A stretch of 64,000 nt of DNA from Pseudomonas sp. P8_241 (GTDB lineage Bacteria > Pseudomonadota > Gammaproteobacteria > Pseudomonadales > Pseudomonadaceae), in NCBI RefSeq assembly GCF_034008315.1, contig NZ_CP125377.1, positions 6,016,501 through 6,080,500 of the forward strand. The letters run 5' to 3'. Every line of letters begins with the position of its first letter. Positions within the stretch are counted from its first letter, which is position 1. The position numbers were made by a program, and so were the translations under genes. This document shows, piece after piece, positions 27,710-37,273 of this stretch. The notes beneath the pieces were generated by a model, which saw only the letters and a list, made by a program, of their open reading frames with translations, had not been told where the DNA came from and did not search any database.

Positions 27710-30082
27710 TTACTTGGGTAAAGCGTAAGCAATCACATAATCCCCGCGATCCGTCGACTGACGCGCACCGCCCACCGTCAGCAGGATGTACTGCTTGCCG
27801 GTTTTTGGTGAAACGTAGGTCATCGGCCCGGACTGGCTGCCTACCGGCAGGCGCGATTTCCAGATTTCGTTGCCGTTGCCGGTATCGAAGGCGCGCAGGT
27901 AGAAGTCCTGGGTGCCGGCGAAGAACAGCAGGCCCGACTGGGTGGCGAGCGATGCGCCAAGGGTCGGCATGCCGATCGGGATCGGCAGGTGCATGCGGAT
28001 GCCCATCGGGCCAGTGTCTTGCACGGTGCCGACCGGGACTTGCCACATCAGTTTGTGGGTCTTCAGGTCGATGGCCGACATGGTGCCGAACGGTGGTTTC
28101 TGGCACGGGATGCCGACCGCCGAGAGAAAGCGTTCGCGCATGGCGCCGAACGGCGTGCCTTCCTGCGGCACCACGCCCATTTCGATACCGCTGGCCCCGG
28201 CGCCGATCTTGTCACGCGGGATCATGTAGTTGGCCAGGCCCAGGCGCATGTCGTTGACGAACATGTAGTTAGTGTTCGGATCAACCGAGACGCTGCCCCA
28301 GTTCATGCCGCCCAGCGAGCCCGGGAATTGCAGGGCGCGATCCATGCCCGGCGGGGTGTAGACGCCTTCGTGGCGCATACCTTTGAACTGGATGCGGCAC
28401 ATCAATTGGTCGAACGGCGTGGCGCCCCACATGTCGGATTCGGTCAGGGTCTTGTTGCCGATTGACGGCATATCGACAGAGAACGGCTGGGTTGGCGAGT
28501 AGTGTTCGCCGGGCACATGGCCCTGCGGCACCGGACGCTCTTCAACGCGAGCGATCGGCACGCCGGTCTCACGGTTGAGCAGGAAGATCTCGCCCTGCTT
28601 GGTGACTTGCGCCAGCGCCGGCTGGGTGCCGCCCTTGTCGTCGGGCACGTCGTACAGCAGCGGTTGGGCCGGCAGGTCAAAGTCCCACAAATCGTTGTGG
28701 GTAGTCTGGAAATGCCAGCGCACCTGGCCGGTTTTCACGTCAATGGCAACGACGGACGAGTTCCACTTGTTGTCCATCTCGGTGCGCTGACCGCCGAAGA
28801 AGTCCGGCGTGGCGTTGCCGGTTGGCAGGTAGACCAGACCGAGCTTGGCGTCGTAGGACATGGCCGACCAGACGTTCGGCGTACCACGGGTGTAGGTCTC
28901 ACCGGCCGGAGGGCGTTGGGTGGTGTTCGGGTTACCCGGATCCCACGCCCAGACCAGTTCACCGCTGCGCACGTCGTAGGCACGCACCACGCCCGGCGGC
29001 TCGCCAGTGGAGTAGTTATCGGCCACGCGGCCACCGACGATCACTACGTCACCCGCAACCAACGGGGTCGAGGTTTGCTGGTAGTAACCGGGCTTCACTT
29101 CGCCCATGTCGATGGTCAGATCGACGGTGCCTTTATTGCCGAATTCTTCGCAGGGCTTGCCGGTTTCAGCGTTGATGGCGATCAGACGCGCATCGCCGGT
29201 CGGCAAAAACAGACGTTTCTTACAGGCGGTTGGCTGATTGTCCGAAGACACCGGGGTTTCGGAGTAACCCAGGCCACGGCAGCGCTGCCAGTTAGGCGCG
29301 GTGCCCTGCGGGTCGAACTTCCAGCGTTGAGTGCCGGTGTCGGCATCCAGGGCGAAGACTTTGCCGTAGGCGGTGCAGGTGTAGACCGTGTCACCGATTT
29401 GCTGCGGGGTGTTCTGGTCTTCGGCGCCCGCACCAGTGCTTTGCGGGATGTCGCCGGTGCGGAAGGTCCAGGCAACCTGCAACTTGTCGATGTTGCCCTT
29501 GTTGATCTGGTCCAGCGCGGCAAAGCGGTTGCCGGCAGTGGTATTGCCCCAGTGCGCCCAGTCTTTTTGCTCGGTGCCCGGAGCGACCGGCGTTACCGCT
29601 GGTACAGTGGTGTTTTTCACCACGTGGGTCGGCACGAACATGTAGGCCATGGTCGCAACGACGCCAACACCCAGAATGCCCGCCAAACCGTAGGCACCAC
29701 GACCACCTGTCGCACCCGAAGCGCGGACGAGGGTCGGATAGACCAACGCTACAACCAGGCCGATCACCGCAAACGTCAGCACCCGAGAGACCAGGGGCCA
29801 GTATTCAAGCCCCGTATCCCAAACGGCCCAGATCGCAGTGAGGACCAACGCCACACCATACAACTTGGCACCGAACGGCTTGCGCCTGGCAATCATCAAC
29901 CCGGACGCCAGCATCGCCAGCCCCATCAGCAGGAAATACCAGCTGCCACCCAGCGCGATCAGATAGCCACCGCCAGCGGCCAGGCCGAGCCCGATCAGTG
30001 CAATCAGCACACCCAGCCCCGCCAGCAACCATTTGCTGCCGGCGGCAGCCCCAGAATTGTTCATGTCGGAAGTTTTCCCCAT
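27710..30082 (-). CDS. gcd: Membrane-bound PQQ-dependent glucose dehydrogenase
   Basis: About 790 residues. Five N-terminal membrane segments (about residues 15-145) anchor an eight-bladed quinoprotein propeller in the periplasm. It oxidises glucose to gluconate and passes electrons to ubiquinone. Typical stretches are QKDWAHWGNTTAGNRFAALDQI, NNPNTTQRPP-like blade repeats (DPGNPNTTQRPPAGETYTRG), VPQGHVPGEHYSPTQPF and a C-terminal GKQYILLTVGGARQSTDRGD. The start is uncertain: ATG at 30082, ATG at 30064 or TTG at 30091. Its cofactor genes (pqqFABCDE) lie 3.5 kb away on the other strand. Confidence 0.95.
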   Translation of the reverse strand: MGKTSDMNNSGAAAGSKWLLAGLGVLIALIGLGLAAGGGYLIALGGSWYFLLMGLAMLASGLMIARRKPFGAKLYGVALVLTAIWAVWDTGLEYWPLVSRVLTFAVIGLVVALVYPTLVRASGATGGRGAYGLAGILGVGVVATMAYMFVPTHVVKNTTVPAVTPVAPGTEQKDWAHWGNTTAGNRFAALDQINKGNIDKLQVAWTFRTGDIPQSTGAGAEDQNTPQQIGDTVYTCTAYGKVFALDADTGTQRWKFDPQGTAPNWQRCRGLGYSETPVSSDNQPTACKKRLFLPTGDARLIAINAETGKPCEEFGNKGTVDLTIDMGEVKPGYYQQTSTPLVAGDVVIVGGRVADNYSTGEPPGVVRAYDVRSGELVWAWDPGNPNTTQRPPAGETYTRGTPNVWSAMSYDAKLGLVYLPTGNATPDFFGGQRTEMDNKWNSSVVAIDVKTGQVRWHFQTTHNDLWDFDLPAQPLLYDVPDDKGGTQPALAQVTKQGEIFLLNRETGVPIARVEERPVPQGHVPGEHYSPTQPFSVDMPSIGNKTLTESDMWGATPFDQLMCRIQFKGMRHEGVYTPPGMDRALQFPGSLGGMNWGSVSVDPNTNYMFVNDMRLGLANYMIPRDKIGAGASGIEMGVVPQEGTPFGAMRERFLSAVGIPCQKPPFGTMSAIDLKTHKLMWQVPVGTVQDTGPMGIRMHLPIPIGMPTLGASLATQSGLLFFAGTQDFYLRAFDTGNGNEIWKSRLPVGSQSGPMTYVSPKTGKQYILLTVGGARQSTDRGDYVIAYALPK

Positions 30083-30248
30083 TTGTGACAAGGGCGGAAT
30101 AATGTACTACCTAGTTACTTATGGCAATTTGTCGCAGGCAAAAATGTCATGAACGGTATTGAGGCTAGATCAAATTTCCGTCGCGAGCGTCCTGCTGGAA
30201 CTGCCTGTAACATGCGTGCGCATTGATCCATGCCACTGGAGATACCCC

Positions 30249-30710
30249 TTGCCTGACACTCGCCCACCCGTTCTTGATGAAATTGACCGCCAATTGATTG
30301 CCGCCCTGCAGATCAACGCCCGCGAGAGTGTGGCCATGCTTGCGCGGCAATTGGGCATCGCCCGCACCACCGTCACATCGCGCCTGGCGCGTCTGGAAAA
30401 GGCCAAAGTGATCACCGGTTACGGCGTGCGCCTCGGGCAGCGCCTGGTAGATGGCGGGTTGCAGGCGTATGTGGGGATCACCGTGCAGCCACGCTCGGGC
30501 AAGGAGGTGTTGCGACGCCTGAGCGCGATGGCGCAGGTGCAGCAGTTGTGTGCGGTGAGTGGCGAATTTGATTATGTGGCGTGGCTGCGCACCGATTCGC
30601 CGGAGCAGCTGGATCAGTTGCTGGATCAGATCGGCAGCGTGGATGGGGTGGAGAAGACCACGACCTCGATCATCTTGAGCAGCAAGATTGATCGGGGGCA
30701 GCCGGTTTGA
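30249..30710 (+). CDS. Lrp/AsnC family transcriptional regulator
   Basis: A 153-residue feast/famine regulator. The N-terminal helix-turn-helix (LARQLGIARTTVTSRLARLEKAKVI) is followed by an AsnC ligand-binding domain (about 70-140). I set the start at a TTG (30249) with GGAGA six bases upstream; earlier in-frame codons lack a ribosome site. It is followed by a REP pair and then davBA, and divergent from gcd. Control of davBA in response to lysine or a related amino acid is a reasonable guess from position. Confidence 0.9.
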   Translation: MPDTRPPVLDEIDRQLIAALQINARESVAMLARQLGIARTTVTSRLARLEKAKVITGYGVRLGQRLVDGGLQAYVGITVQPRSGKEVLRRLSAMAQVQQLCAVSGEFDYVAWLRTDSPEQLDQLLDQIGSVDGVEKTTTSIILSSKIDRGQPV

Positions 30711-30751
30711 GTTTTTCCGGTGGTTTTAGGTGCCTGACAGGCTAGCAAAGA

Positions 30752-30838
30752 CCTGTAGGAGCTGGCTTGCCAGCGAAGGCGTTCGGACCTTCAACACAAA
30801 ATTCCACGGCCTCTTCGCTGGCAAGCCAGCTCCTACAG
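30752..30838. repeat. REP inverted pair, CTGGCTTGCCAGC family
   Basis: Inverted copies with TGTAGGAGCTGGCTTGCCAG and the matching reverse end CTGGCAAGCCAGCTCCTACA, between the Lrp gene and davB. Confidence 0.88.
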
Positions 30839-30855
30839 TGGTCAGTGTGTGAGAT

Positions 30856-30875
30856 TTGATCGTCATATTGATCAA
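30856..30875. promoter_or_regulatory. Dyad upstream of davBA, candidate Lrp-type operator
   Basis: TTGATC (30856-30861) and GATCAA (30870-30875) form a perfect 6-bp dyad with an 8-base AT-rich spacer, about 120 bases before davB and next to an Lrp-type regulator gene. Size and AT content fit an Lrp/AsnC site; no binding evidence. Confidence 0.4.
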
Positions 30876-30996
30876 GCAATCATCAAAACGACGACACTTT
30901 GCGTCTTATTAACGTGTTCTGTGCTCTCTAGAATGGCTGGCATCTTTTCCTATACTCAGATGCGCATTCCGCGTCGGGTCGCCAGCTAGGTCAGCC

Positions 30997-32679
30997 ATGA
31001 ACAAGAACAATCGCCATCCTGCAGACGGTAAGAAACCAGTCACCATTTTCGGCCCGGACTTTCCCTTCGCCTTCGACGACTGGATCGAACACCCCGCCGG
31101 CCTGGGCAGCATTCCCGAGCACAATCACGGTGCCGAAGTGGCGATTGTCGGGGGCGGGATTGCCGGCCTGGTGGCGGCGTATGAGCTGATGAAGCTTGGC
31201 TTGAAACCGGTCGTCTACGAAGCGTCGAAAATGGGCGGCCGTCTGCGCTCTCAGGCGTTCAACGGCGCCGAAGGCATTGTTGCCGAACTGGGCGGAATGC
31301 GCTTCCCGGTGTCATCTACCGCGTTCTATCACTACGTCGACAAGCTGGGCCTGGAAACCAAACCGTTCCCTAACCCGCTGACGCCTGCGTCGGGCAGCAC
31401 GGTGATCGACCTCGAAGGTAAAACCCATTACGCACAGAAGCTGTCGGACCTTCCTGCACTGTTTCAGGAAGTGGCTGACGCCTGGGCTGATGCGCTTGAA
31501 GCCGGTTCGCAGTTCTCCGATATCCAGCAAGCCATTCGCGACCGCGACGTGCCACGCCTCAAGGAACTGTGGAACACCCTGGTGCCGCTGTGGGACGACC
31601 GCACCTTCTACGATTTCGTCGCCACCTCCAAAGCGTTCGCCAAGCTCTCGTTCCATCACCGCGAAGTGTTCGGCCAGGTCGGCTTCGGCACCGGCGGCTG
31701 GGACTCTGACTTCCCGAACTCGATGCTGGAAATTTTCCGTGTGGTGATGACCAACTGCGACGATCACCAACACCTCGTGGTGGGTGGCGTGGAACAGGTA
31801 CCGCAGGGCATCTGGCGCCATGTGCCGGAACGTTGCGTGCACTGGCCCGAAGGCACCAGCCTCAGCTCTCTGCACAAGGGTGCGCCGCGTACCGGCGTGA
31901 AGAAAATTGCCCACGCGCCGGGTGGCCGTTTCGCCGTCACCGACAACTGGGGCGATACCCGCGAATATGCCGCGGTGCTGACCACCTGCCAGAGCTGGCT
32001 GCTGACCACCCAGATCGAATGCGACGAAACCCTGTTCTCGCAAAAGATGTGGATGGCCCTGGACCGCACCCGTTACATGCAGTCGTCGAAAACCTTCGTC
32101 ATGGTCGACCGTCCGTTCTGGAAGGACAAAGACCCGGAAACCGGCCGCGACCTGATGAGCATGACCCTCACTGATCGCCTGACCCGCGGCACCTACCTGT
32201 TCGACAACGGCGACGACAAGCCGGGGGTGATCTGCCTGTCGTACTCGTGGATGAGCGACGCGTTGAAAATGCTCCCGCAGCCGGTGGAAAAACGCGTGAA
32301 ACTGGCGCTGGATGCATTGAAGAAGATCTACCCGAAAGTCGACATTGCCGCGAGAATCATCGGCGATCCGATCACCGTGTCCTGGGAAGCCGACCCGCAC
32401 TTCCTGGGAGCCTTCAAAGGCGCCCTGCCCGGTCACTACCGCTACAACCAGCGCATGTACGCGCACTTCATGCAGGACGACATGCCCGCTGAGCAACGCG
32501 GAATTTTCATCGCTGGCGACGACGTTTCGTGGACGCCGGCCTGGGTTGAGGGCGCGGTGCAGACGTCGCTCAACGCGGTGTGGGGCATCATGAAACACTT
32601 CGGCGGTGCAACTCACGCCGAGAATCCGGGTCCAGGAGATGTGTTCAACGAGATCGGGCCGATCGCCCTGCCCGAGTAA
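30997..32679 (+). CDS. davB: L-lysine 2-monooxygenase
   Basis: A 560-residue FAD-dependent amine-oxidase-fold enzyme that converts lysine to 5-aminovaleramide with O2, first step of the aminovalerate route. FAD binding is shown by VAIVGGGIAGLVAAYELMKL near residue 48 and GGRLRSQAF. The C-terminal flavin segment is GIFIAGDDVSWTPAWVEGAV. Length and sequence match what I recall of P. putida DavB, and the next gene is the matching amidase. It is related to tryptophan 2-monooxygenase (IaaM); the downstream davA favours lysine. Confidence 0.94.
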   Translation: MNKNNRHPADGKKPVTIFGPDFPFAFDDWIEHPAGLGSIPEHNHGAEVAIVGGGIAGLVAAYELMKLGLKPVVYEASKMGGRLRSQAFNGAEGIVAELGGMRFPVSSTAFYHYVDKLGLETKPFPNPLTPASGSTVIDLEGKTHYAQKLSDLPALFQEVADAWADALEAGSQFSDIQQAIRDRDVPRLKELWNTLVPLWDDRTFYDFVATSKAFAKLSFHHREVFGQVGFGTGGWDSDFPNSMLEIFRVVMTNCDDHQHLVVGGVEQVPQGIWRHVPERCVHWPEGTSLSSLHKGAPRTGVKKIAHAPGGRFAVTDNWGDTREYAAVLTTCQSWLLTTQIECDETLFSQKMWMALDRTRYMQSSKTFVMVDRPFWKDKDPETGRDLMSMTLTDRLTRGTYLFDNGDDKPGVICLSYSWMSDALKMLPQPVEKRVKLALDALKKIYPKVDIAARIIGDPITVSWEADPHFLGAFKGALPGHYRYNQRMYAHFMQDDMPAEQRGIFIAGDDVSWTPAWVEGAVQTSLNAVWGIMKHFGGATHAENPGPGDVFNEIGPIALPE

Positions 32680-32691
32680 GAGGAATCCGAA

Positions 32692-33486
32692 ATGCGCGTA
32701 GCCCTTTACCAATGTCCACCCCTGCCCCTGGACGTCGCCGGCAACTTGCAACGTTTGCATCAGCTTGCGCTTGAAGCCAAAGGCGCCGATCTGCTGGTGC
32801 TGCCGGAGATGTTTCTGACCGGCTACAACATCGGCGTCGATGCCGTCAGCGTGCTGGCAGAAGTGCACAACGGTGAATCGGCGCAGCAGATCGCGCGCAT
32901 TGCCAAGGCGGCCGGGATGGCCATTTTGTACGGTTATCCCGAACGCACCGCGGACGGGCAAATCTACAATGCCGTGCAACTGATCGACGCCAGTGGCGAG
33001 CGCGTCTGCAACTACCGCAAGACCCACCTGTTCGGCGAACTCGATCGTTCGATGTTCAGCGCAGGTTCCGACGCGTTCCCCATCGTGGAGCTCAACGGCT
33101 GGAAGCTCGGTTTCCTGATCTGCTACGACCTGGAGTTTCCGGAGAACGCCCGACGTCTGGCCCTGGCCGGCGCCGAACTGATTCTGGTGCCGACCGCCAA
33201 CATGATTCCTTACGACTTCATCGCCGACGTCACGGTTCGCGCCCGCGCCTTTGAAAACCAGTGCTACGTGGCCTACGCCAACTATTGTGGCAACGAAGGC
33301 GACATTCACTATTGCGGCCAGAGCAGCATCGCCGCACCCGATGGCAGCCGCATCGCGCAGGCCGGGCTTGATGAAGCGTTGATTGTCGGTGAGCTGGAAC
33401 GGCAGTTGATGGTCGACTCACGCGCTGCCAATCGCTACTTCTTCGATCGCCGCCCTGAGCTTTACGGCGACCTGAACAAGCGCTAG
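32692..33486 (+). CDS. davA: 5-aminovaleramide amidohydrolase
   Basis: A 264-residue nitrilase-superfamily enzyme hydrolysing 5-aminovaleramide to 5-aminovalerate and ammonia. The Glu-Lys-Cys triad is visible: LPEMFLTGYN (Glu), YRKTHLFGE (Lys) and GFLICYDLEFPE (Cys). It follows davB by 12 bases with its own ribosome site (AGAGGA), so the two form an operon. The remaining steps to glutarate (davT, davD) are not in the window. Confidence 0.94.
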   Translation: MRVALYQCPPLPLDVAGNLQRLHQLALEAKGADLLVLPEMFLTGYNIGVDAVSVLAEVHNGESAQQIARIAKAAGMAILYGYPERTADGQIYNAVQLIDASGERVCNYRKTHLFGELDRSMFSAGSDAFPIVELNGWKLGFLICYDLEFPENARRLALAGAELILVPTANMIPYDFIADVTVRARAFENQCYVAYANYCGNEGDIHYCGQSSIAAPDGSRIAQAGLDEALIVGELERQLMVDSRAANRYFFDRRPELYGDLNKR

Positions 33487-33534
33487 CCCACAGTAATCCG
33501 CTAGCATTGGCACTTCACTGTTCTGGAAGTGCCC

Positions 33535-35964
33535 ATGCCCGCGCTGAATCCCCCTCGCCCCCATACAGAAACCCTCGCCAACGGCCTGCGGGTGACGCTG
33601 CGTCACGCACCGTATTTGAAGCGCTGCGCGGCGGCGTTAAGGGTCGCCGTGGGCAGCCATGACGTGCCGCTGGCGTGGCCCGGTCTGGCGCACTTTCTTG
33701 AGCATCTGCTGTTTTTGGGGACTGAGCGTTTTCCTGCGGCCCAAGGGTTGATGGCCTATGTGCAGAGCCACGGTGGTCAGGTCAACGCACGGACCAGCGA
33801 ACGCACCACCGATTACTTTTTCGAACTGCAGCCTCAGGCATTCGCCGCAGGGCTGGAGCGGCTGTCAGATATGCTCTCCCATCCGCGTATGAATCCGGAC
33901 GATCAACTGCGCGAACGTGAAGTTCTGCACGCGGAATATGTCGCGTGGTCGCAGGATCCGACAGCGCAGCAGCAGTTTGCGCTGTTCAACGGACTTTCGC
34001 AGGCTCATCCATTGCGGGGTTTTCATGCCGGCAATCGCGACAGCCTACCTGTTGCACAACCCGAGTTTCAGCAAGCCTTGCAGAGTTTTTACCAGCGTTA
34101 CTATCAGACCGGGCAGATGACCTTGAGCCTCGCCGGCCCACAAAGCCTCGAGGAATTGAGGGGGATGGCCGAAGCATTTGGCAGCGCAATAGCCAAAGGC
34201 AAATTCGTGCCACAACAAGCCCCAACGCCGCTGATGGACACGTCGGATAAAAGTTATCAACAGGCTGGCGAGCGGCGGCTGGATTTGCTGTTCGCGCTCG
34301 AAGCGCTGCCCGCGTCGTCTGCCCAAGCGCAGGCGTTCCTGTGTCATTGGCTCAATACCGGGAAATCGGGCGGATTGCTGGCGGATTTACGCGAGCGCGG
34401 GCTAGCCCTCGAACTCAAGGCATCCCCGATGTATCAGTTCGAGGGTCAAGCCTTGCTGCACCTCGAATTCACCTTGCCCGCGAATGCAGGGACGATCGCA
34501 ATTGCTGAACGGCTCATGGATTGGCTGAGCTTCTTCGCCCGGCAAGACTGGAGCGGGTTGCGCGAAGAATACGCAGCGCTGCTTGAGCGTCAGCAACAGG
34601 TCTGCGGTGCGCTGCAATTGGCCCGTCAGGACAGCGAGCAAGGGGAATTAGGGTTAACCCAGCAGGGGGTTACAGCCCTCAAGCACATCCTTCAACAAAT
34701 CGGTGCTGTGGATAACTTCAGCGGCCCCTGGCAACTGCCTGCAGCCAACCCGTTCTTGCGCTGCGAAGCACCGGCATCGAACGCCGGCCTGATTCGCGGC
34801 CAGACCAGCGCCCACCGAGGCCTGCGCACTTTTGCCCAGGATCGCTCGCGCAGTCGACGGGAAGGCTCACCGATGCAGTTCAGTCAGGCATTGCCGGATA
34901 ACAGTGCTGAAGGTGCGATTTATGTACGCTGGCGGCTGGATTCCGCTCCCGACAGCCAACTGCATTCACGGCTGGAAAATGAACTGCAACCGCTGTGCGA
35001 AGACGCCCGTCAGGCCGGTGTGGATTTCTCCTTGAGTGCCTCGGGAAATGAATGGCTGCTGAAAATGACCGGGCTACAGGAACCGATGCCGATCGTCCTG
35101 GAGCATGCGCTGAAAGAGCTGACAAAACCTGCTGCCGATTTCCCACAGGAAATACCAACCCGCGCCGCGCTCATACCCATTCGACAGTTGCTCAAGGCGT
35201 TGCCCGATCACTGCCTTGAACCTGCCGTGAACTCGGATGATGTACAGAAACTCTGGTCGAGTGCTCGCTGGGATGGTCTGGCGGCGGGTTTATCCGCTCA
35301 GACTCAAGCGGCCATGGGGTTGGCATTGAGCCGCATCCCTGGCACGCCGGACAATCAACTCACGCCACCCTCTACGATTCGTTCGCAACGTCTGTGGAGT
35401 TACGTCGATACCCGCTCCGAAGAGCATGCGTTGCTGCTGTTCTGTCCTACATCGACCCCAGAAATCGCCGACGAAGCCGCGTGGCGCTTTCTCGCTCACC
35501 TCTGCCAGACACCGTTCTACCAACGGCTGCGGGTGGAGTTGCAACTGGGTTATGCCGTGTTCAGCGCCCTGCGCCAGATTCATGGGCAAACCGGGCTGCT
35601 GTTCGGTGTGCAATCACCAAGCGTTGCGCCGACGGAGCTGCTACAACACATCGAACATTTTCTGAGCGGGTTACCGGAACTGATCGCGGCCATCGACGAC
35701 AATGCCTTGATCGCTCAGCGCCAGGTTCTGGCCGAGCAGTTTTCGAGCAACGCGTTGCCTACCGCCCAGGCCGGCGAGCTGCTTTGGCAGGGCAAACTGG
35801 CCGGCCGCTCGTCGGATTATCTGACCCAACTGACTGAAGCCATCCTGCTGACGGGTCGCACCGCATTGCTTGACGCCGCACAGCGTTTGAATCAGGTCGA
35901 AGGCGGCTGGCGCTGTCTGGCCACCAGCCCTGTTCCCGACGCCTCATGGCAAGCGACAAAATGA
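33535..35964 (+). CDS. pqqF: PqqF, M16-family zinc peptidase of PQQ synthesis
   Basis: An 809-residue M16 peptidase. The inverted zinc motif HFLEH is at residues 53-57, with the usual downstream Glu in REREVLHAEYVAW. Four-domain M16 organisation fits the length. It is thought to release the cross-linked Glu-Tyr from modified PqqA. I start at ATG 33535, with GGAAG five bases upstream; GTG 33529 is less likely. In Pseudomonas pqqF precedes pqqA as here, separated by about 160 bases that hold the pqqA promoter. Confidence 0.93.
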   Translation: MPALNPPRPHTETLANGLRVTLRHAPYLKRCAAALRVAVGSHDVPLAWPGLAHFLEHLLFLGTERFPAAQGLMAYVQSHGGQVNARTSERTTDYFFELQPQAFAAGLERLSDMLSHPRMNPDDQLREREVLHAEYVAWSQDPTAQQQFALFNGLSQAHPLRGFHAGNRDSLPVAQPEFQQALQSFYQRYYQTGQMTLSLAGPQSLEELRGMAEAFGSAIAKGKFVPQQAPTPLMDTSDKSYQQAGERRLDLLFALEALPASSAQAQAFLCHWLNTGKSGGLLADLRERGLALELKASPMYQFEGQALLHLEFTLPANAGTIAIAERLMDWLSFFARQDWSGLREEYAALLERQQQVCGALQLARQDSEQGELGLTQQGVTALKHILQQIGAVDNFSGPWQLPAANPFLRCEAPASNAGLIRGQTSAHRGLRTFAQDRSRSRREGSPMQFSQALPDNSAEGAIYVRWRLDSAPDSQLHSRLENELQPLCEDARQAGVDFSLSASGNEWLLKMTGLQEPMPIVLEHALKELTKPAADFPQEIPTRAALIPIRQLLKALPDHCLEPAVNSDDVQKLWSSARWDGLAAGLSAQTQAAMGLALSRIPGTPDNQLTPPSTIRSQRLWSYVDTRSEEHALLLFCPTSTPEIADEAAWRFLAHLCQTPFYQRLRVELQLGYAVFSALRQIHGQTGLLFGVQSPSVAPTELLQHIEHFLSGLPELIAAIDDNALIAQRQVLAEQFSSNALPTAQAGELLWQGKLAGRSSDYLTQLTEAILLTGRTALLDAAQRLNQVEGGWRCLATSPVPDASWQATK

Positions 35965-36122
35965 TCATTACCAGGGCTGTAAGGAGCTTTCTCAAAGATT
36001 CACGGGCAATTTCTTTGAAATTTTGAGTAACATAGCAGCCTAACTATTTGGAACATCTCTGATTTGAGGTGGACTATACCTATAGATAGCGCTGTCCCAC
36101 CCTACCTGAAGGAGTTCGATTT

Positions 36123-36197
36123 ATGGCCTGGACCAAACCGGCTTACACCGACCTGCGTATCGGCTTTGAAGTCACCATGTACTTCGCAAGCCGCTAA
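36123..36197 (+). CDS. pqqA: PqqA, precursor peptide of PQQ
   Basis: A 24-residue peptide (ends TMYFASR) whose Glu16 and Tyr20, spaced ExxxY, are the two residues joined to form PQQ. A strong ribosome site (GAAGGAG) lies eight bases before ATG. It is followed by a hairpin, which probably makes pqqA much more abundant than the downstream enzyme genes. The ExxxY core and the position before pqqB make the call secure. Confidence 0.97.
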   Translation: MAWTKPAYTDLRIGFEVTMYFASR

Positions 36198-36223
36198 TCT
36201 CTGCCCTGGCAGATGAGCAGCAC

Positions 36224-36252
36224 AACGCCTCGGTTATCCGAGGCGTTTTATT
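36224..36252 (+). terminator. Hairpin between pqqA and pqqB
   Basis: Ten-base arms 36224-36233 and 36238-36247 (AACGCCTCGG/CCGAGGCGTT), 4-nt loop, then TTATTTTC. It is a partial terminator or stabilising hairpin that would set pqqA above pqqB-E. Confidence 0.85.
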
Positions 36253-36278
36253 TTCAGCGTTGAAATGATGGAGCGCCC

Positions 36279-37190
36279 ATGTTTGTCCAGATTCTAGGTT
36301 CCGCTGCCGGCGGCGGTTTCCCCCAGTGGAACTGTAACTGCGTGAACTGCGCAGGCTTTCGCGATGGCAGCCTGCGGGCCAAGGCGCGGACGCAGTCGTC
36401 TATCGCGATTTCCGATGACGGCGTGAACTGGGTGCTGTGCAACACATCCCCGGACATCCGCGCGCAACTCCAGAGCTTCGCCCCGATGCAACCGGGCCGC
36501 GCCCTGCGTGATACCGGGATCAGCGCAATCATCCTGATGGACAGCCAGATCGACCACACCACCGGTCTGCTGATGTTGCGTGAAGGTTGCCCGCACCAGG
36601 TCTGGTGCACCGACATGGTCCACGAAGACCTGAGCACCGGTTTCCCGCTGTTCACCATGCTCAAGCACTGGAATGGCGGGTTGAACTGGAACCGAATCGA
36701 GCTCGATCAAAGTTTCAGCGTGCCCGCCTGCCCGAACCTGCGCTTCACTCCGCTACCGCTTCGCAGCGCCGCTCCGCCCTACTCGCCCCACCGCTTTGAT
36801 CCTCATCCGGGCGACAACATCGGCTTGATCGTTGAAGACATGAACACCGGCGGCAAGCTGTTCTACGCACCAGGGCTGGGCAAGGTCGATGCAGCGCTGC
36901 TGGAGATCATGGCGGGCAGTGATTGCCTGTTGGTGGATGGAACGTTGTGGGACGACGATGAAATGCAGCGCCGTGGCGTCGGCACTCGCACCGGTCGCGA
37001 GATGGGCCATCTGGCGCAGAACGGTCCTGGCGGGATGCTTGAAGTTTTTGAGCAATTGCCTGACCCGCGCAAAGTTCTTATCCACATCAACAACACCAAC
37101 CCGATTCTCGATGAGGACTCGCCAGAGCGTGCGGAGCTGGATCGGCGTCAGGTTGAAGTGGCGTATGACGGCATGAGTATTGTGTTGTAA
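36279..37190 (+). CDS. pqqB: PqqB, metallo-beta-lactamase-fold protein of PQQ synthesis
   Basis: A 303-residue protein beginning [19 protein letters not shown], the family N-terminus with a CxC near residue 23, which may be the zinc site with NCAGF. The fold is metallo-beta-lactamase. PqqB is proposed to hydroxylate the Glu-Tyr intermediate. It lies 81 bases after pqqA, beyond the hairpin. Confidence 0.96.
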   Translation: MFVQILGSAAGGGFPQWNCNCVNCAGFRDGSLRAKARTQSSIAISDDGVNWVLCNTSPDIRAQLQSFAPMQPGRALRDTGISAIILMDSQIDHTTGLLMLREGCPHQVWCTDMVHEDLSTGFPLFTMLKHWNGGLNWNRIELDQSFSVPACPNLRFTPLPLRSAAPPYSPHRFDPHPGDNIGLIVEDMNTGGKLFYAPGLGKVDAALLEIMAGSDCLLVDGTLWDDDEMQRRGVGTRTGREMGHLAQNGPGGMLEVFEQLPDPRKVLIHINNTNPILDEDSPERAELDRRQVEVAYDGMSIVL

Positions 37191-37273
37191 GTAGCCCAGA
37201 CCGCTGCGCGGCCTATCGCTAGCAGGCCAGCCCAGGCGATGAAGAATCCACCGGTCCTACCCGGAGAACCGCA

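Noticed and set aside
31312..33309. Very long reverse-strand open frame (665 codons) opposite davB and davA
   Set aside because: It lies across two well-supported genes; its translation has no domain and the composition expected of an antisense shadow in high-GC DNA.
37193..37240. Partial REP-like sequence between pqqB and pqqC
   Set aside because: Only a fragment (TCGCTAGCAGGCCAGC) without an inverted partner.
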